From the NCBI RefSeq assembly GCF_001592825.1, contig NZ_LTZG01000001.1, positions 806,001-870,000 of the forward strand: a stretch of DNA of 64,000 bases. The letters run 5' to 3'. The translations under genes were made by a program, and so were the position numbers. Shown here piece by piece: positions 29,550 to 37,087 of the stretch. The DNA comes from Planococcus maritimus. GTDB lineage: Bacteria; Bacillota; Bacilli; Bacillales_A; Planococcaceae. The notes under the pieces were generated by a model. The model made no database searches. It saw nothing but the letters and a program-made list of their open reading frames with translations, and had not been told where the DNA came from. The stretch's first letter is position 1; every line of letters begins with the position of its first letter.

Positions 29550-30279
29550 TCAGATCAGCCGCCTTTCTTCTATTAGTAGCAGGTTTTGCTTCAAGCTTTG
29601 CTTCTTCTTTGATTGGTGAAATCACACCAAGTAACGGTACGCCAAGGATATCTTCAATGTCTTGCTCTGTTTTCATCGACGTATCGAGGTATTCACGCAA
29701 GAAGGCGATTCCAACTCCAAGCATCAATCCAACAACCGCCGCAATTGCCATGTTCAAAATCGGGTTCGGTTCGACCGGACTCGGGTTTTCTTTTAATACG
29801 GCTGCTGACAAAATCGATACGTTATCGACGTTCATCAATTCTTGGATATCGTTTTCGAATACTTGTGCTGTCGTATTGGCGATCTCGACTGCTTGTGCCG
29901 GATCTTCGTCACGCACGACAACGTTAACCACTTGAGAATTTTCTGCTGTATTAACAGTAATTTTTTGTGTCAAAGCTTCAGCGCTCGTATCCAAATTCAT
30001 TTGTCCAATGACTTGGTCAAGGATGGCCGGGCTTTTGATAATGACCGAGTATGTATTGATCAATTGCAAATCGGTTTGGATGTTTTGATTGGTCATTTGT
30101 GATGCTTCTGTTTGTTCCTGGTTGACTAAGATCTGTGTAGAGTTCTCATAGATAGGCGTCAAGAACATGAACGAGACAGCACCCGCAACCGTAATGGCCA
30201 AAATCGTCGTCAGGAGGATGATCCCCAAATTTTTCTTAAGCGTCTTAAATAAATCCTGTAAACTGATCGTTTCTTCCAT
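29542..30279 (-). CDS. Wzz-domain chain-length adaptor (YveK/EpsA/CapA)
   Basis: Two membrane helices (about 15-38 and 172-193) flank an extracellular coiled segment. The proline-rich stretch before the second helix (NPSPVEPNPILNMAIA) is the polysaccharide co-polymerase signature. The cytosolic tail (SMKTEQDIEDILGVPLLGVI) is the activator of the BY-kinase. It is the first gene of the operon. Confidence 0.95.
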   Translation of the reverse strand: MEETISLQDLFKTLKKNLGIILLTTILAITVAGAVSFMFLTPIYENSTQILVNQEQTEASQMTNQNIQTDLQLINTYSVIIKSPAILDQVIGQMNLDTSAEALTQKITVNTAENSQVVNVVVRDEDPAQAVEIANTTAQVFENDIQELMNVDNVSILSAAVLKENPSPVEPNPILNMAIAAVVGLMLGVGIAFLREYLDTSMKTEQDIEDILGVPLLGVISPIKEEAKLEAKPATNRRKAADLNG

Positions 30280-30338
30280 GCAGTAAATAGCTCCTTTTAT
30301 CTCAAATTATTAAATGGCATTTTTAAACAACATAAGAA

Positions 30339-30347
30339 AGTATATCA
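30339..30347 (-). promoter_or_regulatory. Candidate extended -10 of the exopolysaccharide operon
   Basis: The minus strand reads TGATATACT about 60 bases upstream of the first operon gene, an extended -10 (TG-N-TATACT). No good -35 is visible, as expected for an extended -10 promoter. It lies in the 176-base divergent space shared with the SGNH/LCP genes. Confidence 0.4.
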
Positions 30348-30455
30348 CAGGAATATATCATTTGGACTTCTAATTTCAAAAAGTTATATAGGAACAAGGA
30401 CTGATTTATGCTATCTTTAATTTATAGAAATGGGTTTAATTGAAAGGAGTAAAGT

Positions 30456-31247
30456 ATGAATTTGTATAAACTAGGAGGGGCTCTAGCTGCCCTCATCTGC
30501 ATTGGAATCCTTGTCTTTTCTTACTTATCTTGGCAGGACAAGCTACAAAACGCTTCAGGAACGAACGCAGAAGCAAGCACCAATAAAAGCGCTACCAAAA
30601 ACGTCACCGAAAACGAACAAGCCGAGGATAAAAGTGTCGAAAATGTGAACGAAGAACTGTTTTCGAACATGGATGAATCGGTTCAAGAGCTTTTTAAACA
30701 GAAAAATTCCGACGGCGAAACTCTGCAATTACTGATTACCGGATCCGAAGCACTCGAATCAGGTGAACCTGGTTACGCAGAACGATTGAAGACTTCATTA
30801 GAGGAAGCGTATGGTGATTCAATCGAAGTGTCGATCGAAGCTGTCACTGGAACTTCTGACGCTCTTCAGTATGTCGACCTTACTGCTGGTTACGACTTAG
30901 CATTGCTTGAGCCATTGACCTTGATGAACAATGACCGCCTTTCTATTGAAGAAGAACGCGAAGATGTGAGAGAGTTTACGGAGCGTTTAGAACAAGACAA
31001 TCCAGAAGCACTCGTCGTCCTTCATGCCCCGCAGCCGATCTTCGGCGCCGGTTATTACCGCGCGCAAGTTCAGGCACTCGAGGAATTTGCCAATTTGTAC
31101 GGTTACCCGTATATTGAACATTGGGATGCATGGCCGGACACGGATGATATCACTTTGAAGGAACATTTAACGACTGACGCCGTCCCAAATAGCAAGGGCG
31201 CTGAAACTTGGGCAACCGAACTAAGCAATTATTTTATCGCGAACTAA
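30456..31247 (+). CDS. Membrane-anchored SGNH-like protein, probably catalytically degenerate
   Basis: One N-terminal membrane helix (about 5-25) and a charged, disordered linker are followed by an SGNH-like alpha/beta domain (about 80-263). The start has AAAGGAG six bases upstream. Block I, normally GDS, reads TGSEAL, and block V, normally DGxHPNxxG, reads TDAVPNSKG with the catalytic histidine missing. It may therefore bind, not cleave, an acyl or acetyl glycan. It is followed 12 bases later by the LCP gene, so both probably act outside the membrane on the polymer made by the divergent operon. Confidence 0.65.
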   Translation: MNLYKLGGALAALICIGILVFSYLSWQDKLQNASGTNAEASTNKSATKNVTENEQAEDKSVENVNEELFSNMDESVQELFKQKNSDGETLQLLITGSEALESGEPGYAERLKTSLEEAYGDSIEVSIEAVTGTSDALQYVDLTAGYDLALLEPLTLMNNDRLSIEEEREDVREFTERLEQDNPEALVVLHAPQPIFGAGYYRAQVQALEEFANLYGYPYIEHWDAWPDTDDITLKEHLTTDAVPNSKGAETWATELSNYFIAN

Positions 31248-31259
31248 CGGAGGATAAAC

Positions 31260-32180
31260 ATGAAAAAGAAACGCAAATGGCCCAAGTATTTACTGATCGG
31301 ATTTTTATTACTGCTGCTTGCTGGCGGAGTTTACGCCTATAACGTCTACTCGAACTTCACGAGTACGCTCGATACGATCCACGAGTCTGTTGACCGTAAG
31401 ACCCCTTCTGTCAAACGGACAGAAATCGTCGAGTTCGATGAGCAAGATCCATTTTCGGTGCTGCTACTCGGTGTCGATGAACGAGAAGATGACCGTGGAC
31501 GTTCCGATACGATGGTCGTCATGACGATCAACCCAGCAACAGAATCAACAAAAATGGTCTCTATCCCACGTGATACGTATACCGAAATCGTCGGACGCGG
31601 CACGACAGACAAGATCAATCACGCTTATGCGTTTGGCGGCATTGAGATGTCGATGGACACAACAGAGAACTTGCTTGATATCCCGATCGATTATGTCGTT
31701 CAGGTCAATATGGAAGGTTTTGAAGATATCGTCGATGCTGTAGATGGTGTCGCAGTGAACAACTCACTCGCGTTTGATGGATTCCAGGAAGGCGAAATCG
31801 AGTTGAACGGTGAAGAAGCACTTGATTATGTACGCATGCGCTATGAAGATCCACGCGGTGACTTCGGCCGCCAGGATCGCCAAAAACAAGTGATCCAAGG
31901 CGTCATGAAAAAAGGCGCGTCGATCAACAGTCTCTGGAACTACAAAGACATCTTTGATGCGCTCGGGCAAAACGTCCGCACGAACATGACTTTCGATGAA
32001 ATGGTCGACGTCCAGCGCAATTACCAGGACGCGGTGATGAATGTTGATCAGATGATTGTCGAAGATGGCTACGGCGAGACGATCAACGGCATTTGGTATT
32101 ATATGATGGATGATGCAGAACTCGCTGAAATCCAATCGACTTTGAAAGAGCATTTGGAGTTAGACGAAACAACAGAATAA
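31260..32180 (+). CDS. LCP (LytR-CpsA-Psr) family glycopolymer transferase
   Basis: An N-terminal cytosolic basic tail, one membrane helix (about 9-27) and an extracellular LCP domain are visible: SVLLLGVDEREDDRGRSDTM, SIPRDTYTEI, TDKINHAYAFGG, and later YVRMRYEDPRGDFGRQDRQK. The conserved arginines and aspartates that bind polyprenyl pyrophosphate are present. LCP enzymes attach capsule, teichoic acid or secondary polymers to peptidoglycan. Next to this operon it is the likely ligase of the exopolysaccharide to the wall. Confidence 0.93.
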   Translation: MKKKRKWPKYLLIGFLLLLLAGGVYAYNVYSNFTSTLDTIHESVDRKTPSVKRTEIVEFDEQDPFSVLLLGVDEREDDRGRSDTMVVMTINPATESTKMVSIPRDTYTEIVGRGTTDKINHAYAFGGIEMSMDTTENLLDIPIDYVVQVNMEGFEDIVDAVDGVAVNNSLAFDGFQEGEIELNGEEALDYVRMRYEDPRGDFGRQDRQKQVIQGVMKKGASINSLWNYKDIFDALGQNVRTNMTFDEMVDVQRNYQDAVMNVDQMIVEDGYGETINGIWYYMMDDAELAEIQSTLKEHLELDETTE

Positions 32181-32186
32181 TAACTA

Positions 32187-32236
32187 AAACAGCTGCACCT
32201 ACGCCTTGTTAACAGGCTGGTGCAGCTGTTTTTTGT
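32187..32236 (+). terminator. Terminator of the SGNH-LCP operon
   Basis: AACAGCTGCACC and GGTGCAGCTGTT form a perfect 12-bp stem, followed by a T run. Confidence 0.85.
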
Positions 32237-32244
32237 TTGTTAGC

Positions 32245-32620
32245 TCGTGAGAGCCGCAGTGTCCGCTTGGGGTTGAGCTCATGCAATAAGTCAAGAAGAG
32301 CACTTGTCTTATTGCTTCGCTTCATCCTTGGCGCGGAACTGCTTTTTGATTTCGTTGGGAAATGCTAGCGAGATGCGATTGATTCTATAGTTTTCGTTCA
32401 GTTGTATCAACGCTTAGTTGCTTGGGGCATTCGCTAAAGTCTCCTTCTTCCACTGCAAATTATAACAATCGTTCCCCACTATATGAGTAGTGATGTAGTG
32501 AAAGGCGGTGACGCTGGAGGGATTAGGACGAGCTGAAGACCCTGGACCGAGCGCCAGCGAGGGAAGCGGCTGAAGCCGCCCCCCCCTCAGCAAGCTTCCG
32601 CCTGGAACGAAATCTCTATC
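32245..32620 (+). repeat. Interspersed structured repeat, copy A
   Basis: The roughly 370-base unit recurs at 36527-37022 and 39311-39722. Its 5' part shares CGCAGTGTCCGCTTGGGG and TTGCTTCGCTTCA. Its 3' core shares GGCGGTGACGCTGGAGGGAT and CAGCAAGCTTCCGCCTG. The core folds as an outer stem AGGCGG (32503-32508) with CCGCCT (32598-32603) and an inner stem GCTG-g-AGGG (32513-32521) with CCCTCAGC (32584-32591), with a bulged G. Inside lies CGGCTGAAGCCG. It begins directly after the LCP terminator. No protein is encoded. Confidence 0.8.
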
Positions 32621-32711
32621 TGGCAAACACCACTCCAATTCTGCCATTCCTCTCACACCACTAGAAATGTTTCAAAAGCCGAATCCCTGAGCAAGTTTCT
32701 TAGCAATAGCC

Positions 32712-32744
32712 ATAAAAAAACAGCTACCCTCAAAGGGCAGCCAT
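32712..32744 (-). terminator. Terminator of the first small HTH-like gene
   Basis: GCTGCCCT-TTG-AGGGTAGC followed by seven T residues on the minus strand. Confidence 0.6.
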
Positions 32745-32809
32745 CCATTCATCGCTGTTCAATGCTTTTTTTTAATCAACTCGAACTTGGCCTTTTGCAG
32801 CTCGCATTA

Positions 32810-32968
32810 CTATACAAAATACACGAACGCGCGGCATGGGATCCCCAACTTTTTTGCACCGACTTCCGGTCCTAAGTCCTGTTCGATGTAATGCTCATAC
32901 ATAATGTCATCAATTGCTCGGTTATGTTCTCTTTCCAATTGTTTTTTCACGAGTTCGTATTCTTTCAT
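32810..32968 (-). CDS. Small HTH-like protein, paralog 1
   Basis: A 52-residue protein from the ATG at 32968, which has GGAGGAG 11 bases upstream. It shares the pattern LE-x2-H-x3-I-x2-IM-x3-YI-x2-DxGP-x2-GA-x2-LGI-x-R-x2-F-x2-FV with the next gene (YIEQDLGPEVGAKKLGIPCR here). The GA-x2-LGI-x-R part resembles the turn and recognition helix of a helix-turn-helix. I do not recognise a named family. It probably binds DNA or another protein. It is a single-gene unit with its own terminator. Confidence 0.6.
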   Translation of the reverse strand: MKEYELVKKQLEREHNRAIDDIMYEHYIEQDLGPEVGAKKLGIPCRAFVYFV

Positions 32969-33175
32969 GCCTCCGGACACTCCTCCTATTTTATGCATTT
33001 ATATGTGAGTGGTTTCATTAGATGTACCCATTATATCCCTTTTGATTCCTTTTGACTAGTTTTTCCTGAATATTTATACCTACTCTTTAATAAATAACAT
33101 TAAACCGATTCATTTATTTCTTTATTAATTATACAGCCTTATTATTCTGTATTTTTTTGACAATATTTTCGTAAA

Positions 33176-33205
33176 GAAAAACCGCCCCCTTCTATCGGGA
33201 ACAGT
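33176..33205 (-). terminator. Terminator overlapping the end of the second small HTH-like gene
   Basis: ACTGTTCCC-GATAGAA-GGGGGCGGT (nine pairs with G-U wobble) followed by TTTTTC on the minus strand; the gene's TAG lies in the loop. Confidence 0.55.
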
Positions 33206-33407
33206 TTGTATAATTAGGGCGCTGTAATTTATCAGGCTTTAGATTAAATTCATGAACGAAATGCATGAATACTTGTCTCGAGATTCCGAGTGCCTGAGCA
33301 CCAGTGGCAGGCCCGTAATCTTTATCGATGTAAATATCGCGCATGATCTGCTCGAGCGGCTGGCCATGCTGTTTTTCTAGTCGGTGTCGGTATTCAGCGA
33401 ATTCCAC
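33192..33407 (-). CDS. Small HTH-like protein, paralog 2
   Basis: About 71 residues. The best start is GTG 33407 with AGTAGGTGA just upstream; a GTG three codons earlier overlaps that site. It shows the same signature as paralog 1 (YIDKDYGPATGAQALGISRQ followed by VFMHFVHEF) plus a longer basic C-terminal tail. It lies head-to-tail with paralog 1 across about 220 bases of AT-rich DNA, which suggests a local gene duplication. Function unknown. Confidence 0.6.
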   Translation of the reverse strand: MEFAEYRHRLEKQHGQPLEQIMRDIYIDKDYGPATGAQALGISRQVFMHFVHEFNLKPDKLQRPNYTNCSR

Positions 33408-33619
33408 TTGGCTCACCTACTTTCTGCTTATTCAGGGAGCAACTAGAGTCCCTTCCTGTATTATCTAACATTTATCTTACAGGAGATTTTCTCCTTTCAC
33501 TAGACCAAATGTCATTATTCTGAGGTGAATATCTTATATTTTTCAATCAAATTCTCATCGGCCTTCTATTTAAAAGAACTTTCAGATTTATTCAAGCTGT
33601 TCGAATACAGTCCTTTGAC

Positions 33620-34756
33620 CTATCCAAGCTTAGTATTCGCCAAATCGAGAAATTCATTCATCACCGCATCGATCTCAAATTGGCGTGCTTTGATCTTGCA
33701 GCGCTCTGCTGTTTTTCGGTAAGCATTTTCCGACACCAGCAGATTCTTCACCAATTCGCCGATTTCATACGTTTCTGGCGCTTCCCAGTAAGATTCGCCC
33801 ACTTCATAAGGCGGCAAGTCGTGAAAATAACCTTCAGACAAAGCTTCTGCATCGTTTGCACGGGATGTGATTCCAGGAACGCCGGAGCTGCAGGCTTGGA
33901 TCATCACGGCACCCGAGCCGATAAAACAAAAGCAGTCTTTGAGTACGTCTTCCATCCAGCCGCCTTTTGGCATCGAATGAAGAAAGATATGGTCTTTCGC
34001 TTCGGATTCGCTGATGCTTTTCCGTAAGCGCGCTTCGTCCGGCCCGTCCCCGTATATATGATAGGTGAACTCCGGATCGATTTGAATCAGCTCTTCCATC
34101 AATTCAATGACTTGTGCGTAATGGGTCGTGAAGGCTTGGATCGCTCCGACCGAGACAATACGCCTCGAGTGCGGGCTGCCGTAATCGACTTCCTGCGCCG
34201 CTTGTTCGATGGGCGGCGGCATGAATTGTTCGGGCACTTCTGCCTCTAGCGCCCGGGCTGTGTAGCGCCGGACAGTCGGGTTCATGAACACCAATTTCTG
34301 ATGAAAGTCTTTGTCAATCGTCTTCAAGGCACGAATGACTTTTTTATTGCGTTCGAGCTTATACAGTTCTGGCTGATAGACTCCCGATAAGCGCACATGC
34401 GCCGGCAATGCGTAAGACAACAGCATACTGGACGGGCTGAACGAATAGGCCAAATCGTATTTCTCGGAACGCACGAGCTGGTGGAACACCGATAAGGCGA
34501 GCGGTGGCTCTTTGCCGTTGTCGCGGACGATGACTTTGAGCCCGTCGATTTGTTGGAGATGTTTGAGGAGTGGGCCACCGCTGCTATAGAGATAAACACA
34601 TACTTGATAGCCGTTATCCGCAAGCCAGCGAGCCATGCGGACGATCAATGCCTCGACGCCGCCTGCTTTCATATGTTTATGGACGAGGGCAATTTTTTGG
34701 ACTTTCCTGTTCGCCCTTCGAGAGCTTTCTTTATTAACTGCTTCATATGGAATCAT
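33620..34756 (-). CDS. Glycosyltransferase, GT4 family
   Basis: The GT-B features are an N-terminal VHKHMKAGGVEALIVRMARW, a central RRIVSVGAIQAF, HIYGDGPDEARLRK and FIGSGAVMIQACSSGVPGIT. Instead of the usual E-x7-E, the acidic first position is replaced (GSGAVMIQA), so donor binding may differ. The gene has normal backbone GC, unlike the exopolysaccharide locus glycosyltransferases. It follows the NAD-dependent dehydratase gene by 36 bases, so the pair forms a small operon of wall or surface glycan synthesis. Confidence 0.85.
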   Translation of the reverse strand: MIPYEAVNKESSRRANRKVQKIALVHKHMKAGGVEALIVRMARWLADNGYQVCVYLYSSGGPLLKHLQQIDGLKVIVRDNGKEPPLALSVFHQLVRSEKYDLAYSFSPSSMLLSYALPAHVRLSGVYQPELYKLERNKKVIRALKTIDKDFHQKLVFMNPTVRRYTARALEAEVPEQFMPPPIEQAAQEVDYGSPHSRRIVSVGAIQAFTTHYAQVIELMEELIQIDPEFTYHIYGDGPDEARLRKSISESEAKDHIFLHSMPKGGWMEDVLKDCFCFIGSGAVMIQACSSGVPGITSRANDAEALSEGYFHDLPPYEVGESYWEAPETYEIGELVKNLLVSENAYRKTAERCKIKARQFEIDAVMNEFLDLANTKLG

Positions 34757-34792
34757 GGGACACCTCTGGGCAACTGTCGTTTGGATGATGCA

Positions 34793-35815
34793 TCAGACCA
34801 CTTCCCATAGCCGCTTTTTGGAAAGCATCCATTCGATCGTTTCGCGGACGCCTTGGTCAAAACCGGTCTCAGGAGCGAACTCGAGCTGTTGTTTCAATTT
34901 ATCTGCAGAAACTGCAAATCGATGAGGTGCCTTGGCCCCGCCTGCTGGTTCCACAAAGCGGATACGGTTTTGATAGCTTTCATTTCCCGGGAAATGACGG
35001 TCGAGCGACTCGCAGATTTGTACTACGATCTCGAGCGTCTTGAGCGGTGCATCGCCTCCAGCGAGATAGGTCTCGCCAGCTTCTCCTAGATGGAAGACGG
35101 TATCGGCAGCACGCCAAAAGTCATCAATATAAAGCCAGTCGTGGACATCTTCCCCGCCTGAATAAACGGGGATGGTGCTATCGGACAAGGCTTTTTGCAA
35201 AATGATTGGAATGAGCTTGTCGTCTTGCTGATGCGGGCCGAAGACATTCGTCGCCTGCAAGATGACCGTATCCATCCCGTAGCTCTCGTGGAATCCGCTG
35301 ACCATCAAATCTGAACTCGCCTTGCTCGCGGCATAGGGACTGATCGGATCGTATTTATACGTCTCGTCCGCAAAGCCGTCTGCTCTTGGCCCGTATACCT
35401 GATCCGTTGAAATATGCATAAATCGCGAGTCTCTGTATGCCGCTTTCGGTTCAAACGGGCCATCCATCCACTGCTTACGGGCGGCATCAAGCACATGGAA
35501 CGTGCCGAGCACATTGGTTTCCGCAAAGATGCCTGGATTGCGCATCGATTCGCCGACATGCGTTTTTGCCGCAAAATGGACGACTTCGCTGATTTCGTAA
35601 TGCTCAAATACTTGTTCGACCGCATCGCTATTGCGAATATCGAGTTGATGGAACACATAACGTTTGCATGCAGCTAACGGCCGCAATAATTCAGGAACGT
35701 TCTCCGCTTCATGGTCAATCGCCACTACTTGGTAGGCTGGGTATTTAACCAATAATTCGTGGATAAAGCGCGATCCTAAAAAGCCGTTTCCTCCCGTCAC
35801 TAATATCGTTGTCAT
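34793..35815 (-). CDS. dTDP-glucose 4,6-dehydratase-like SDR
   Basis: Starting at ATG 35815 (AAAGGGAGAG upstream) the protein has 340 residues, the usual length of RmlB-type enzymes. It has TGGNGFLGSRFIHEL, HFAAKTHVGESMRNP, the active-site STDQVYG with YAASKASSD, and DVHDWLYIDDFWRAAD. The TDQVYG motif is close to the TDEVYG of true dTDP-glucose dehydratases, but with Gln in place of the catalytic Glu. The exact substrate is therefore uncertain. The longer upstream frame has no ribosome site. Confidence 0.8.
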   Translation of the reverse strand: MTTILVTGGNGFLGSRFIHELLVKYPAYQVVAIDHEAENVPELLRPLAACKRYVFHQLDIRNSDAVEQVFEHYEISEVVHFAAKTHVGESMRNPGIFAETNVLGTFHVLDAARKQWMDGPFEPKAAYRDSRFMHISTDQVYGPRADGFADETYKYDPISPYAASKASSDLMVSGFHESYGMDTVILQATNVFGPHQQDDKLIPIILQKALSDSTIPVYSGGEDVHDWLYIDDFWRAADTVFHLGEAGETYLAGGDAPLKTLEIVVQICESLDRHFPGNESYQNRIRFVEPAGGAKAPHRFAVSADKLKQQLEFAPETGFDQGVRETIEWMLSKKRLWEVV

Positions 35816-35923
35816 ATTTGATCGCTCTCCCTTTACGTTCGCTTGGAATGTCGAAACGATTCCCATCCTGCCCCCACCTCTTCCGCCGTTTTCTCTACTG
35901 TATCGGCTAGAAGTTAAATCCAA

Positions 35924-36201
35924 GTTAAAACTCGCATTTAAAATAGTGGTTTAATTATACATAATCATTAGGTATTATGGAATAGATTCGGTAAATTTAA
36001 TTAGACTTTAGTTTTAACTATTGTAAGATATTATCCATTTTCATATTAATTTCAAAACAACTTGGCAGTTAATGTGCTCCTGAAGGCATTATCGTTATTT
36101 AAAAACTGTTTTCGTATAAGAATTTAGATAAAAAGAATTAAACATATGGTTATTTCCGTTTAGCAGGAGGAGCGTTATTTTAGAAGAAAGCCGGACTGGG
36201 T
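35924..36201. other. AT-rich divergent spacer
   Basis: The space between the SDR gene (minus) and the small membrane protein gene (plus) holds no open frame of note. An AGGAGGAG at about 36164-36171 has no start codon at usable distance, which suggests a lost small gene or a misplaced start for the next gene. Confidence 0.35.
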
Positions 36202-36510
36202 ATGGTATGGAGAGGCAAAAGAAAGGAGAGTTGGCGTATCGAATTATCGATTATTATGTATATCCTATTAATAGGCGGCGCACTCATTACGGGGGCATTG
36301 GCTGCGATTGTATTTATGGGCGTTTATCGTAAGTACAAACGCGTCGGCTCCCTGGTAGGTATCATGCTGCTTCTGTGGATTGTTTATCAGATGGTGACGC
36401 TGTCGAACATTTCCGGTCCGCTTACTGCGATCGTATTTGTGATTTATCTCTTTTTCGGGATTGCGGCGTATTGGAAGTTAAGAAGTGAAGGAGTTATTTC
36501 TAAGAAATAG
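36202..36510 (+). CDS. Small membrane protein, unknown function
   Basis: Up to 102 residues with three hydrophobic segments (IIMYILLIGGALITGALAAI; LVGIMLLLWIVYQMV; LTAIVFVIYLFFGIAAYW). The start is unclear. ATG 36202 has no good ribosome site, and the AAAGGAGAG at 36219-36228 is followed by TTG in another frame. ATG 36256 fits the membrane topology but lies too far away. No family is recognised. Confidence 0.5.
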   Translation: MVWRGKRKESWRIELSIIMYILLIGGALITGALAAIVFMGVYRKYKRVGSLVGIMLLLWIVYQMVTLSNISGPLTAIVFVIYLFFGIAAYWKLRSEGVISKK

Positions 36511-36526
36511 ATTGCTTAGTGATTAC

Positions 36527-37022
36527 TATAGATAGCTAGTTAGATGAGAACTATTCGAGTTGAGGTGTTTGTTTGTGCTGTCACAGCGTACATTTGCGGA
36601 ATCGCAGTGTTTGTTTGCGGAATCGCAGTGTTTGTTTGCAGAATCATATTGTTCGTTTGCGGAATCATATTGTTCGTTTGCGGAATCGCAGGCGCCGCTT
36701 GGGGGTGAGCTTTTGCAATAAGCTAGGAAGACCGCCTGGCTCATTGCTCCGCTTCACCCTTGACGCGGAACTGCTTTTTGATTTTGTTGGGAAATGATAG
36801 TGAGATGTGATTGGTTCTATAGTTTTCGTTCAGTTGTATCAACGCCTAGCTTATTGGGTCATTCACTAAAGTTTTCTTGTCCAACTAAACCGATAGAGAT
36901 GCAGCGAAAGGCGAGGACGCTGGAGGATCAGGACGAGCTGAAGACCCTGCACTGAGCGAAAGCGAAGGAAGCGGCTGAAGCCGGGCCCCTCAGCAAGCTT
37001 CCGCCTGCAGCAAAATCTCCCC
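36527..37022 (+). repeat. Interspersed structured repeat, copy B
   Basis: It matches copies A and C over its whole length and shares with C an extra 5' part (TAGTTAGATGAGAA, then GAGTTGAGG). The core reads AAAGGCGAGGACGCTGGAGG here, and ends CAGCAAGCTTCCGCCTGCAG. The internal 21-base tandem array at 36594-36690 is an expansion of a sequence present once in copies A and C. Confidence 0.8.
36594..36690 (+). repeat. Tandem array of a 21-base unit
   Basis: Five head-to-tail units of the form TTGCGGAATCGCAGTGTTTGT: two identical, two with AATCATATTGTTCGT endings, and a partial last one. They sit in the 5' part of repeat copy B. Each unit contains the short palindrome GCGGAATCGC. The 21-base period is two helical turns. 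Confidence 0.8.
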
Positions 37023-37049
37023 TCCACGACCTCTTTCTATACAAAAATA

Positions 37050-37085
37050 AAAACAGACCTGAGAAAAAATCTCGGGTCTGTTTTG
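37050..37085 (-). terminator. Terminator of the cyclic-nucleotide phosphodiesterase gene
   Basis: AAAACAGACC-TGAGA and TCTC-GGGTCTGTTTT form a long stem directly after the stop codon, with T residues on both sides, so it may also close repeat copy B transcription. Confidence 0.75.
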
Positions 37086-37087
37086 CG

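Noticed and set aside
36594-36690. CRISPR array
   Set aside because: Units are 21-base head-to-tail repeats without spacers and no cas genes are present.
36526-36744. Minus-strand frame encoding repeated CDSANEQY-like units
   Set aside because: It is a reading of the 21-base tandem repeat inside a noncoding repeat element; no ribosome site.
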